Positions 1 through 8,140 of a stretch of DNA of 64,000 nucleotides are shown piece after piece. Origin of the DNA: Kribbella sp. NBC_01245 (GTDB lineage Bacteria > Actinomycetota > Actinomycetes > Propionibacteriales > Kribbellaceae); contig NZ_CP108487.1 in NCBI RefSeq assembly GCF_036226525.1, forward strand, positions 8,184,001 through 8,248,000. The letters are read 5' to 3'. A program made the translations under genes and the position numbers. Position 1 is the stretch's first letter. Every line of letters begins with the position of its first letter. The notes under the pieces were generated by a model. The model was given only the letters and a program-made list of their open reading frames with translations, ran no database searches and was not told the origin of the DNA.

Positions 1-1161
1 AACAACAAGGTCGCTGTACCGTTCGAGCACGCCTCCAAGAACTGCAGCGCCAACTGCGGTGGGGAAGGCGGCGGTGAGCCCGACGACTCCACCTGGTGGC
101 CGATCTGGTGGGCGGCCGGTCCCAAGGCGGTCACGTGGTCCGGCTCCAGCGGACCGCAGAACGTTGTCTACAACAACGACCTGACCAAGCAGACCACGCA
201 GGGCGGGTCCTACCAGAGCTACTACCCGGACCGGCAACGGCTTTACCAGTTCGGCAGCTCCGCCGCAGATGCCACGAAGTTCCAGCACTTGGCGCTGAAC
301 GGCAGCACGATTCTCGACTGGGCCGGCAACGAGACGAAGGACTTCACCAACTCCGGCGTGAACGCCTCCCGGACCGACGCGTCCGGCTCCCTCTTCCTCA
401 AGGGCAGCACGAGTCCAGGGGACACCACCGCGCCAAGCGTGCCGGGCAGCTTGCGTACGACTGGCACAACCTCGAGCAGCGTCTCGCTGGCCTGGAACGC
501 CTCTACGGACGACACCGGCGTTGCCGGCTACACGATCTACCGCAACGGCGTCGAGGTCGCGACGGCCTCCGGTACGACGCACACCGATACCGGGCTCACC
601 GGGTCCACTGGCTACACGTACACCGTCAAGGCGCGCGATGCGGCGGGCAACCTGTCCGCGGCGAGTAACGCCGTTACTGCAACCACCCAGCCGGGCTCAA
701 CCGCAGCAGTCCTGCTCTCACAGGGGAAACCCGCCACGTCATCGTCGATCGAGGGCAGCGGCTTCGAGGCTTCACGGGCTGTTGACGGCAACACGGCGAC
801 CCGTTGGGCAAGCGTCGAAGGCCACGACCCCGAATGGATCACCGTCGACCTCGGCGCCACGGCTTCGATAAGCAGGATCAAGTTGAGCTGGGAAGCCGCG
901 TACGGCAAGTCGTACAAGCTCCAGACCTCGGCCAACGGGACGACCTGGACCGATATCTACACCACCACAACCGGGAATGGCGCGACCGACGACCTGGCAG
1001 TAACAGGTGGCGGCCGCTACGTCCGTATGTACGGCACTGCGCGCGGTACGGCGTGGGGCTATTCGCTGTGGCAGTTCGAGGTCTACGGCAGCACGCAACC
1101 GCTGGTGCCGTCAGTCAACTTCAAGTCATTCACCGCCCCTCACAACCCCTGGATGTCCTGA
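1..1161 (+). CDS. Secreted carbohydrate-active protein, C-terminal part (FN3 + F5/8 type C)
   Basis: The frame is open from base 1, so the N-terminus and any signal peptide lie upstream of the window. The first ~135 residues (Asn/Trp/Tyr-rich, with two Cys near residues 19-23) look like the end of an extracellular catalytic or binding domain that I cannot name. A fibronectin type III domain follows at about residues 142-230 (ends near KARDAAGNLS). A discoidin (F5/8 type C) carbohydrate-binding domain follows at about 237-365, with the RWASVEGHDPEW and YVRMYGTARGTAWGYS segments. The stop overlaps the next start (TGATG, 1159-1163), so it is translationally coupled to the GH8 gene. By inference it attaches to or processes plant or microbial polysaccharide. 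Confidence 0.85.
   Translation, partial: NNKVAVPFEHASKNCSANCGGEGGGEPDDSTWWPIWWAAGPKAVTWSGSSGPQNVVYNNDLTKQTTQGGSYQSYYPDRQRLYQFGSSAADATKFQHLALNGSTILDWAGNETKDFTNSGVNASRTDASGSLFLKGSTSPGDTTAPSVPGSLRTTGTTSSSVSLAWNASTDDTGVAGYTIYRNGVEVATASGTTHTDTGLTGSTGYTYTVKARDAAGNLSAASNAVTATTQPGSTAAVLLSQGKPATSSSIEGSGFEASRAVDGNTATRWASVEGHDPEWITVDLGATASISRIKLSWEAAYGKSYKLQTSANGTTWTDIYTTTTGNGATDDLAVTGGGRYVRMYGTARGTAWGYSLWQFEVYGSTQPLVPSVNFKSFTAPHNPWMS
711..1092 (+). repeat. Discoidin-module DNA repeat, copy 1 of 3
   Basis: About 380 bp encoding the F5/8 type C module, near-identical in DNA to the copies starting at 1259 and 3163. Long identical stretches include the segment encoding GRYVRMYGTARGT. Confidence 0.85.
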
Positions 1162-3092
1162 TGAAAATCACCCTGAAAGGCGCTCTGCTGAAGAGCGCCG
1201 TCCTCCTCACCGCGGGTTTACTGCTGCTTCCGTTGGGCCATGCCGTCGCCGCTGACACGTTGCTCTCACAGGGCAAACCGTCAACCTCCTCCTCGATCGA
1301 AGGCAGCGGCTTCGAAGCGGCCAAGGCCGTGGACGCCAACACCGGTACCCGGTGGGCCAGCGTCGAAGGTCATGACCCCGAGTGGATCAGGGTCGATCTC
1401 GGCAGCACGGCGACCATCAGCAGGGTCAAGCTGAACTGGGAGGCGGCGTACGGCAAGTCGTACAAGATCCAGACCTCGGCAGACGGCTCGACCTGGACGG
1501 ACATCTTCTCCACCACCACTGGTAACGGTGCGATCGACGATCTGACCGTGTCGGGTAGTGGCCGCTACGTCCGCATGTACGGCACTGCGCGCGGTACGGC
1601 GTGGGGCTATTCGTTGTGGGAGTTCGAGGTCTACGGCACCACTGGTGGCGGCGGGGGTGACACCACGCCGCCGAGCACGCCGGGCAACCTCGCGAGCACC
1701 GGTACGACCTCTAGCGGCGTCTCGCTGGCGTGGAACGCGTCGACGGACAACGTTGGCGTAACCGGCTACACGGTCTACCGCAACGGTACTGAGGTCGGCA
1801 ACGCCTCCGGCACGACGTACACGGACACAGGTCTCACGGCCGCGACGACGTACACGTACACCGTCAAGGCTCGTGACGCGGCCGGCAATCTCTCTGGCGC
1901 TAGCAACTCCGTGACCGCCACCACGCAAACCGGTGGAGGTGGCGTGGGCGTACCGTTCGGCAGCCACTTGCAGCCGTATGCGGCGGGCATGCTGCGTCCG
2001 ACCGGTAGCCAGTCCACGCTCGACCAGAAGGTTGTGGATTACTACCAGCGCTGGAAGGCCGCATTCGTCAAGCAGAACTGCGGTAACGGCTGGTACGAGG
2101 TCGTCTCTCCCGACGCCGATCACCCGTACGTGGGCGAGGCCCAGGGCTACGGCATGGTGGTAACCGCCACGATGGCCGGCGCCGACCCTGCGGCCAAGAC
2201 GATCTTCGACGGATTGGTCAAGTACGTGCTGGCGCATCCCTCGGTGATCAACTCCGACTTGCTGGCCGCTGAGCAGAACGACGCCTGCGTGAGCGTGAAC
2301 GGTAGCGACAACGCGACCGACGCGGACATGGATGTCGCCTATGGCCTGCTGCTGGCAGACCGGCAGTGGGGCAGCGCTGGTACCTACAACTACAAGGCGC
2401 TCGCGATCCGGCGCATCAACGCGATCAAGGCTGATGTGGTCAACCCGGAGACGAACCTGCTCAAGCTGGCCGACTGGAGTGAGCCGGGTGGCGAGCACTA
2501 CTACATCTCCCGCACCTCCGACTGGATGATCGACCACTTCCGTGCGTTCAAGAAGGCCACCGGCGACACCAAGTGGGACACCGTTCGCACCGCACACCAG
2601 AACGTGATCGCCTCCCTGCAGTCGAGCTACGCGCCGAACACGGGGCTGCTGCCGGACTTCGTGATCAACACCAACTCCAGCCCGAAGCCCGCGGCCGGCA
2701 AGGTCTTGGAACATGAGTACGACGGTCGCTACTGGTGGAACGCGTGCCGCACCCCTTGGCGGATCGGCGCCGACGCAGTGACCAGCGCCGACACGAAGTC
2801 GCTCGCCGCCGCCCGCAAGCTCAACACCTGGGTCAAGAGCAAGACCGGCGGCAACCCGAACAACATCGCCACCGGCTACCAGCTGAACGGAACGCAGATC
2901 GAGGCCGGCAGCGATCCCTCCTACTTCGCCCCGTTCGCCGTGGTGGCCATGACCGACTCCGGCAGCCAGGCGTGGCTGGACGCGATCTGGAACAAGATGC
3001 TGGCGACTCCGATCGCGACCGACAGCTACTACGCGGCCAGTATTCAGCTTCAGGTCATGATCACCGCCACCCACAACCACTGGGTGCCCTGA
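1161..3092 (+). CDS. Secreted glycoside hydrolase family 8 enzyme with discoidin and FN3 modules
   Basis: 643 residues. The start at 1161 gives a clean signal peptide (MKITLKGALLKSAVLL..., cleavage near AVAA-D) and overlaps the previous stop by one base. Order: discoidin CBM (about 32-155), Gly linker, FN3 (about 168-255), GH8 catalytic domain (about 265-643). GH8 evidence: the YVGEAQGYGM segment carrying the presumed general-acid Glu, and ATDADMDVAYGLLLADRQW, which fits the GH8 signature except Val for Ile/Met at one position. GH8 enzymes hydrolyse beta-1,4 linkages (cellulose, chitosan, xylan, lichenan) with inversion; the substrate cannot be decided here. It is the middle gene of a coupled three-gene set whose members share the discoidin module. 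Confidence 0.9.
   Translation: MKITLKGALLKSAVLLTAGLLLLPLGHAVAADTLLSQGKPSTSSSIEGSGFEAAKAVDANTGTRWASVEGHDPEWIRVDLGSTATISRVKLNWEAAYGKSYKIQTSADGSTWTDIFSTTTGNGAIDDLTVSGSGRYVRMYGTARGTAWGYSLWEFEVYGTTGGGGGDTTPPSTPGNLASTGTTSSGVSLAWNASTDNVGVTGYTVYRNGTEVGNASGTTYTDTGLTAATTYTYTVKARDAAGNLSGASNSVTATTQTGGGGVGVPFGSHLQPYAAGMLRPTGSQSTLDQKVVDYYQRWKAAFVKQNCGNGWYEVVSPDADHPYVGEAQGYGMVVTATMAGADPAAKTIFDGLVKYVLAHPSVINSDLLAAEQNDACVSVNGSDNATDADMDVAYGLLLADRQWGSAGTYNYKALAIRRINAIKADVVNPETNLLKLADWSEPGGEHYYISRTSDWMIDHFRAFKKATGDTKWDTVRTAHQNVIASLQSSYAPNTGLLPDFVINTNSSPKPAAGKVLEHEYDGRYWWNACRTPWRIGADAVTSADTKSLAAARKLNTWVKSKTGGNPNNIATGYQLNGTQIEAGSDPSYFAPFAVVAMTDSGSQAWLDAIWNKMLATPIATDSYYAASIQLQVMITATHNHWVP
1259..1640 (+). repeat. 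Discoidin-module DNA repeat, copy 2 of 3
   Basis: Same module as 711-1092 and 3163-3543, here placed directly after the signal peptide of the GH8 enzyme. The FN3 module that follows (about 1662-1935) is likewise a close copy of the one at about 424-690 in the preceding gene. Confidence 0.85.
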
Positions 3093-4552
3093 TGAAGAAG
3101 GCCATCATCGTCCTAGCGATAGGACTATTGCTACCAGCAACCAATGCCGTGGCCGCGGACACGTTGCTCTCACAAGGCAAACCGGCGACGTCCTCGTCGA
3201 TCGAGGGCAGCGGGTTCGAAGCAAGTCGGGCCGTGGACGGCAACACCGGCAGCCGTTGGGCCAGCGTCGAAGGCCACGACCCCGAGTCGCTGACCGTCGA
3301 CCTCGGCAGCACGGCGACCATCAACCGGGTCAAGCTGACCTGGGAGGCGGCGTACGGCAAGTCGTACAAGATCCAGACCTCGCCAAACGGCACCACGTGG
3401 ACCGACATCTACTCCACCACGACCGGCAACGGCGCGATCGACGATCTCACGGTGTCGGGTAGTGGCCGCTACGTCCGCATGTACGGCACCGCGCGCGGTA
3501 CGACGTACGGCTATTCCCTCTGGGAGTTCGAGGTCTACGGCACTGGCGGCGACCCAGGTGATCCGGGCGATCCCGGCGGCAGTGTTATCGACGTGTCGAC
3601 CTCGGCTCAACTGGTTGCCGCGTTGGGGAATGTGCAGCCGGGGCAGACGATCAGGCTGGCTTCCGGTGAGTACCACGGCGCGTTCCTTTCGCAGCGCGCG
3701 GGAACGGCCTCGGCTCCGATTACGTTGACCGGCCCGGCGAGCGCCGTACTGGTCAACGACGGGCCATCCGGCACCGCGCCGTCCTGCCCGGTACCGGGTG
3801 GTGGCTGGGATTCCGGGTACGGGCTCTGGCTGTACGGGGCGCCGTACTGGAACCTGACCGGGTTCACCGTGAAGGACTCGAAGAAGGGCATCGTGCTGGA
3901 CAACTCCCACCACGTAACCCTCGACGGGGTCTACGTGCACCACGTTGACGACGAGGCCGTGCACTTCAGGCGGTCCTCGGCGGACGGCGTGATCAAGAAC
4001 TCCAAGATCACCCACACGGGCCTCGTTCAGCCCGGGTACGGCGAGGCCGTCTACCTCGGCTCCGCGAACTCGAACTGGGCGTGCCACGGCAACTCCGGCG
4101 GCGTCGACCGATCCGACCGGGTTAAGGTGCTGAACAACCAGATCGGGCCCAACGTCGCCGCCGAGCACGTCGACGTGAAGGAAGGCACGGTCGGCGGTCT
4201 GATCCAGGGCAACACCTTCAACGGCACCGGCATCAGCGGCCAGAACTCGGCCGACTCGTGGATCGATGTCAAAGGCATCGACTACGTGATCGACGGCAAC
4301 ACCGGGACGTTCGCCTCACCGGGGACATTCGTCAACGGCTACGAGACGCACAACCCGTCGACCACTCCGTCGTTCGCCAACGGGTGCGGCACGATCTGGC
4401 GCAATAACAAGTCAGACCTTGGCAACGTGGGGCAGTACGCCATCAAGATCACGTCGACGTCGAAGTGCACGTCCAACCCGAACAAGGTCTATGCCAGCAA
4501 CACCGTCACCAACGCCAAAGTCGGGCTGACCAACGTCCCGGTCACCCCTTAG
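3092..4552 (+). CDS. Secreted discoidin-module protein with right-handed parallel beta-helix
   Basis: 486 residues, starting at an ATG that overlaps the previous stop (TGATG at 3090-3094). Signal peptide about 1-23 (MKKAIIVLAIGLLLPATNAVAA). Discoidin CBM about 25-150, a short GDPGDPGDPGG linker, then a C-terminal ~330-residue domain opening with STSAQLVAALGNVQPGQTI. That opening, and repeated short Asn/Gly-turn strands such as HHVTLDGVYVHHV and KNSKITHTG, are typical of pectate-lyase-like beta-helices. Paired Cys (SCPVP, WACHG, NGCG, KCTS) suit an extracellular protein. Probably a polysaccharide lyase or related uronan-active enzyme; family and substrate unresolved. Followed at once by a strong terminator. 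Confidence 0.85.
   Translation: MKKAIIVLAIGLLLPATNAVAADTLLSQGKPATSSSIEGSGFEASRAVDGNTGSRWASVEGHDPESLTVDLGSTATINRVKLTWEAAYGKSYKIQTSPNGTTWTDIYSTTTGNGAIDDLTVSGSGRYVRMYGTARGTTYGYSLWEFEVYGTGGDPGDPGDPGGSVIDVSTSAQLVAALGNVQPGQTIRLASGEYHGAFLSQRAGTASAPITLTGPASAVLVNDGPSGTAPSCPVPGGGWDSGYGLWLYGAPYWNLTGFTVKDSKKGIVLDNSHHVTLDGVYVHHVDDEAVHFRRSSADGVIKNSKITHTGLVQPGYGEAVYLGSANSNWACHGNSGGVDRSDRVKVLNNQIGPNVAAEHVDVKEGTVGGLIQGNTFNGTGISGQNSADSWIDVKGIDYVIDGNTGTFASPGTFVNGYETHNPSTTPSFANGCGTIWRNNKSDLGNVGQYAIKITSTSKCTSNPNKVYASNTVTNAKVGLTNVPVTP
3163..3543 (+). repeat. Discoidin-module DNA repeat, copy 3 of 3
   Basis: Third copy of the ~380-bp discoidin module, after the signal peptide of the beta-helix protein and without an FN3 partner. 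Confidence 0.85.
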
Positions 4553-4559
4553 CTGGTTA

Positions 4560-4587
4560 CCCCGCGGCCGGACACCCGGCCGCGGGG
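4560..4587. terminator. Bidirectional hairpin terminator
   Basis: Perfect 12-bp inverted repeat (CCCCGCGGCCGG / CCGGCCGCGGGG) with a 4-base loop. It lies in the 37-bp gap between the convergent beta-helix gene and the ECF sigma gene, so it probably serves both. Confidence 0.85.
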
Positions 4588-4589
4588 TT

Positions 4590-6896
4590 CTACCAGCCGA
4601 ACTTGGGTGGGATGGGGGCCGAGTCGGTGTCGGTTCGGCCGCGGGCCACCGCCCGAACGGTCAATCTGTTGGCCGCGTCGTTGCCCGGCTTCGCGTCGAA
4701 CTCGGCGTCGAACCGCTCGGCCTTCAGGTAGTTGTCCGTCGAGCAGAAGACTCGCCGGCTGTCGCTCGCCCGGCCGCAGGTCCAGCCCCGGTTGGACTTC
4801 AGGTAGAAGGTCAGATTGCTGCCGTAGCTGATCTCGAGTGAGACCTTGCGCGGTGCGCCGCTGACCAGCAGGAACCGGTTGTACCGATGGGGGTTCGGGT
4901 CGTTGAGCAGGCCCGGCTTGACGATCGAGAGCAACGCGTCGTCCTCGCGCACGGGCGCCAGCGTCTCGGCGTCGTTGTCGTAGTACGAACCGACGCGCGC
5001 CTTCACCGTGAACGTGCGCTGCGCGGTGCCACCACCCTCGGGTACGTCGAACTCGGCGTACAACGGAGCGGGGTTGCGCGAGTTCGCCGCGGTGCACGTG
5101 CCGGCAGAGCGTTTACACGACCAGCCGGGAGTGCTCGAGGGGATCGGCCAGTCGAGCGAGCCGCCGACCGAGATCTGCAGGACCACCGGGCCGCTCGCGC
5201 CCGTTGGTACGGCGACGTGCAGGGCCCGGTTGTAGGCGTCCGGGTTCGGATCGGGACTGCGGGTGGTGACCTTCAGCAGGTTCTCGTCGAACACCTCGGG
5301 CGCGACCAGCGTCTGCGAGTCGTCGTCGTACAACCTGCCGGTCCGGGCCGTCACCGTGAACGTCCGGTCCGCGGCCGAACCACCCGACGGGGTGGCGAAG
5401 CTGATCGGCAGGTCGTGCGGCTTGGAGGGCTTCCGCGCGGTACAGGTGCCAGTGGACTCGACGCAGGCCCAGCCCGCCGGGTTCTTCCCGACAGGCCAGC
5501 GCAGGGCCTTGCCGTACATCACCTTGATCACGACCGGCTTGGTGTTGCCCTTCGGCACGGAGATCGACAGCAGCCGCTGCTCGGTGGCCGGCGGGGCTGC
5601 CTGGGAGGTCGAGTCCATCGGGCTGCCGGGGGAGCCGCCGCCACGAGGCGAGCTGATCGTCAGCAGGCCTTCGTACAGGATCGGCGTCGTCGGCGGCGGA
5701 GGCGTCGGCTTCGTCGGAGTGGGCGTCGGCGTCGGAGTCGGCCGCGGGGGCGGCGGCGTCGGGGTGGGCCGAGGTGGTGCCGTCGTCTGGGTCTCCGTCG
5801 GCTTTGGCTCGGTCGGGTTCACCGGCGGCGGAGCGGTCGTCGGCTTCACCGTGGGCGGCTTGACCGTCGGAGGTTTGACCGTGGGCGGCACCACCGTAGG
5901 CGGCGCGATCGTCGGCTGAGTCGGTTGCACGCTCGGCGGCGACTGGATCACCGCCTCGGGCTTGCCGTCGCCGCCGGTCAGCGCGAGCGCCGCGATGATG
6001 GCTGCCACTACGACGGCGACGGCTCCCGCGGCCGTACCCGCCGTACGGGTGCTGTTCTCTGTTGCCTTCTGCCACAACCCGACCAACAGGCCGCCACCAG
6101 CCGCGTGCGCGCCCGTCGCGGCCAGGTAGCCGACGCCGGCCGCACCCAGCAGCGCCGGGGCGAGCAGTGCGGGCAGAGCGCTGTTGACCTCGACCAGCTC
6201 TAGGTAGACCGCGGTGCACTTGGCACATTCGTCCAGATGGGCGCGGACCTGCTTGTCCTCACGCTTGGTCAGACCGCCGCGGACGTAGGCGCCGAGGCGC
6301 TCGGTGGTCCAGCGGCAACGATCGCCGGCCACGTCGGCCAGGTGCTGTTGCAGGTACGCCTGGCGGAGGCCCTCGCGAGCCCGGTATGCCAGTGCGGAGA
6401 CGCCGTTCGGGGTGAGCCCGAGCAGCGGCGCGACGACGGCCGGCTTCTCGCCCTCGACCTCGGTATGCCAGAGCACGGCCTGCCAGCGCTCGGGCAGGCT
6501 GGCGAACGCCTTCGCGGCGGCACCACTCTCGAACCCGGTCACGGTCGGGTCGTCGAACGACTCCGGACTGCGCTCGAACGACTCGATCTCGTCAGTGCTC
6601 TGCACCTTCTTGCCCGCGCGTAGCCGGTCGACGTGCACCCGGCGGACGGTGGTCAGCAGGTACGCACGGAAGGAGATGTCCGGGCCGCCACCGTTGCGCA
6701 AGGCATCGAGCACCTTCGCGAACGCGTCACTGGCCAGGTCGTCGGCGTCCGCCGCCGGAACCAGCTGCCGGGCCATCCGCTCGGCGGCCAGGTGGTGCCG
6801 GGCGAACAGCTCACCGAACGCCTCGAGGTCACCGGAGCGCACCCGCGCGATGAATTCCGCATCACTGGGTGGTTCAGGTACATCCGTCGAGGTCAA
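4590..6896 (-). CDS. ECF sigma factor with tethered zinc-finger anti-sigma region, TM helix and extracytoplasmic repeats
   Basis: 768 residues. Sigma region 2 at about 12-95 and region 4 at about 130-185 (LPERWQAVLW, then an HTH around LLGLTPNGVSALAYRAREGL). A zf-HC2-like motif (H220, C224, C227 in HLDECAKC) and an Ala-rich TM helix (about 287-307) follow, then a Pro/Thr linker to about 405 and three ~110-residue repeats (near 425-515, 520-640, 640-760), each with a Trp-Cys...Cys pair. It resembles ECF families that carry their anti-sigma module in cis at the membrane. The outer repeats are presumably the sensor; the ligand is unknown. The start is a TTG at 6896, directly after an in-frame TAG; the next in-frame starts would cut into region 2. 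Confidence 0.85.
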   Translation of the reverse strand: MTSTDVPEPPSDAEFIARVRSGDLEAFGELFARHHLAAERMARQLVPAADADDLASDAFAKVLDALRNGGGPDISFRAYLLTTVRRVHVDRLRAGKKVQSTDEIESFERSPESFDDPTVTGFESGAAAKAFASLPERWQAVLWHTEVEGEKPAVVAPLLGLTPNGVSALAYRAREGLRQAYLQQHLADVAGDRCRWTTERLGAYVRGGLTKREDKQVRAHLDECAKCTAVYLELVEVNSALPALLAPALLGAAGVGYLAATGAHAAGGGLLVGLWQKATENSTRTAGTAAGAVAVVVAAIIAALALTGGDGKPEAVIQSPPSVQPTQPTIAPPTVVPPTVKPPTVKPPTVKPTTAPPPVNPTEPKPTETQTTAPPRPTPTPPPPRPTPTPTPTPTKPTPPPPTTPILYEGLLTISSPRGGGSPGSPMDSTSQAAPPATEQRLLSISVPKGNTKPVVIKVMYGKALRWPVGKNPAGWACVESTGTCTARKPSKPHDLPISFATPSGGSAADRTFTVTARTGRLYDDDSQTLVAPEVFDENLLKVTTRSPDPNPDAYNRALHVAVPTGASGPVVLQISVGGSLDWPIPSSTPGWSCKRSAGTCTAANSRNPAPLYAEFDVPEGGGTAQRTFTVKARVGSYYDNDAETLAPVREDDALLSIVKPGLLNDPNPHRYNRFLLVSGAPRKVSLEISYGSNLTFYLKSNRGWTCGRASDSRRVFCSTDNYLKAERFDAEFDAKPGNDAANRLTVRAVARGRTDTDSAPIPPKFGW

Positions 6897-7129
6897 CTAA
6901 CTCTCCGTTCAGGCGCAGGTGACCGGCAAGTCACATGCAGTGACATTGCGGCCGGATCAAGACTCCCATGAGAGACGTGCGAGCGCACCCTTCATGACGC
7001 GAAAAAAACTGCCCGAAAAAAGTTCTGCGAATCCGCGTCATGAACTCCTTCGAGCGCTGTCTCATCCCCGTACGACGCTTCCGGCCACCTGGTCGGGCGG
7101 CAAAGTGGGCGCGTTTCCTAAGGAGGAGC

Positions 7130-7948
7130 ATGTCGCTGTTCGCGGATCTCCGCAGGCGGTTCGACCTGTTCTCCCTTCGTACCCACGACCTGGCGGGGTC
7201 TCCCGCCCAGGAGCGGCCGGAAGCGTCATACAACGACTCGGGGACGCCGTGCGGTTGGAGGGAGTCGCACGGAACAGCTGGTACCCAGCGCAGCGCCTAT
7301 CTCGCGATAGCCGAGGCCCTGCAGGACGGTGCCGATGTCGTGCCTGCGAGTAGTGAGGTCGGCCGCCAGTTGGCGGAAGACGGAGTCTCGTTGCTCGAGG
7401 CACTTGATGGACTGGGTGCGCTGTACCGCTCTCACGCCGGGGGCGAGCCGGCCTTTGCGGCGGTACGCGCACTCAGTTCCAGTTGGTCCGAATCGTCCTT
7501 GACCTATCTGCACTCCCTCTCCTGCGAGGACCCACTGACCGGGCTGGCCAGCATGGCCCACGTCCGGTCGAGGCTCGGGGAGATCTACCGAGAGGCCGAA
7601 GTCCGTGGCACGTCCGTACCGTCGACCCACGCTCTGGTCGTGGTCGAACCGATCTGGCGCCAAGGCCTGTCGCCGGTGGACCGCGAGCTGCGCCTCGTCG
7701 ACGTCGCCGAATGCCTCCGCATCGTCTTCTGCGCCGGCGAGGTGCTCGGCCGCGTGGGCAATCGGCGGGCCACGGCACTGGTCCCGCGCGACCACGCCCT
7801 GCCGGAACAGGTGGAGACGCTCCGCGCGCTGATCGCCCAGTGGCGGCCCGACTCCGACCCACCGCAGTACGCCCGGATCTGGATCGAAGGCCTGCCCGCC
7901 TCAGTGCAGTGGGCCGGCCGCGTCCTCGACGAACTAGCCCGCACCTGA
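7130..7948 (+). CDS. Degenerate GGDEF-domain protein
   Basis: 272 residues. The ATG at 7130 has a strong Shine-Dalgarno AAGGAGG five bases upstream; a longer frame exists to 7040 but lacks this. Residues ~85-145 are helical. The segment CEDPLTGLASMAHVRSRLGE matches the DPLTGL entry of GGDEF domains, but the GGDEF active-site loop itself is absent, so diguanylate cyclase activity is unlikely. Divergent from the ECF sigma gene across a 233-bp gap. It may be a structural or nucleotide-sensing relic of the family. The stop is followed within 50 bases by a hairpin in a repeat also found at 10169. Confidence 0.65.
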   Translation: MSLFADLRRRFDLFSLRTHDLAGSPAQERPEASYNDSGTPCGWRESHGTAGTQRSAYLAIAEALQDGADVVPASSEVGRQLAEDGVSLLEALDGLGALYRSHAGGEPAFAAVRALSSSWSESSLTYLHSLSCEDPLTGLASMAHVRSRLGEIYREAEVRGTSVPSTHALVVVEPIWRQGLSPVDRELRLVDVAECLRIVFCAGEVLGRVGNRRATALVPRDHALPEQVETLRALIAQWRPDSDPPQYARIWIEGLPASVQWAGRVLDELART

Positions 7949-8042
7949 ACCCGTCCCGGTCTTCCACGGGGGGATGACCGGGACACACAACCGGAGGCGG
8001 ATCGCCCATCACGGGGTGGGCGATCCGTCTCCGCTTCGGTTC
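7944..8042 (+). repeat. 98-bp dispersed intergenic repeat, copy 1
   Basis: Close copy (roughly 85-90% identical by eye) of 10169-10266, in the same orientation. Both carry a long hairpin around GATCGCCCA/TGGGCGATC and end with CTCCGCTTCGGTTC. Copy 1 starts at the stop codon of the GGDEF-like gene. Confidence 0.8.
7998..8027 (+). terminator. Hairpin terminator within dispersed repeat
   Basis: Perfect 11-bp stem CGGATCGCCCA / TGGGCGATCCG with an 8-base loop, 50 bases after the GGDEF-like stop codon. There is no U-run, as is usual in high-GC actinobacteria. Confidence 0.6.
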
Positions 8043-8140
8043 GTTCTGAACCTGTCGGCGGCGGCCGATCATGTCGACGTCTACACCGTTCGGCGTGAGA
8101 GTGCCTCCCATAGTCGGCCAAACGAGCCACACTAGGAGCC

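Noticed and set aside
1281..3080. 599-residue minus-strand frame
   Set aside because: Antisense to the GH8 gene, which has signal peptide and catalytic motifs.
4887..6203. 438-residue plus-strand frame with long Arg runs
   Set aside because: Antisense to the ECF sigma/Pro-Thr linker region; the Arg runs are the complement of Pro/Thr codons.
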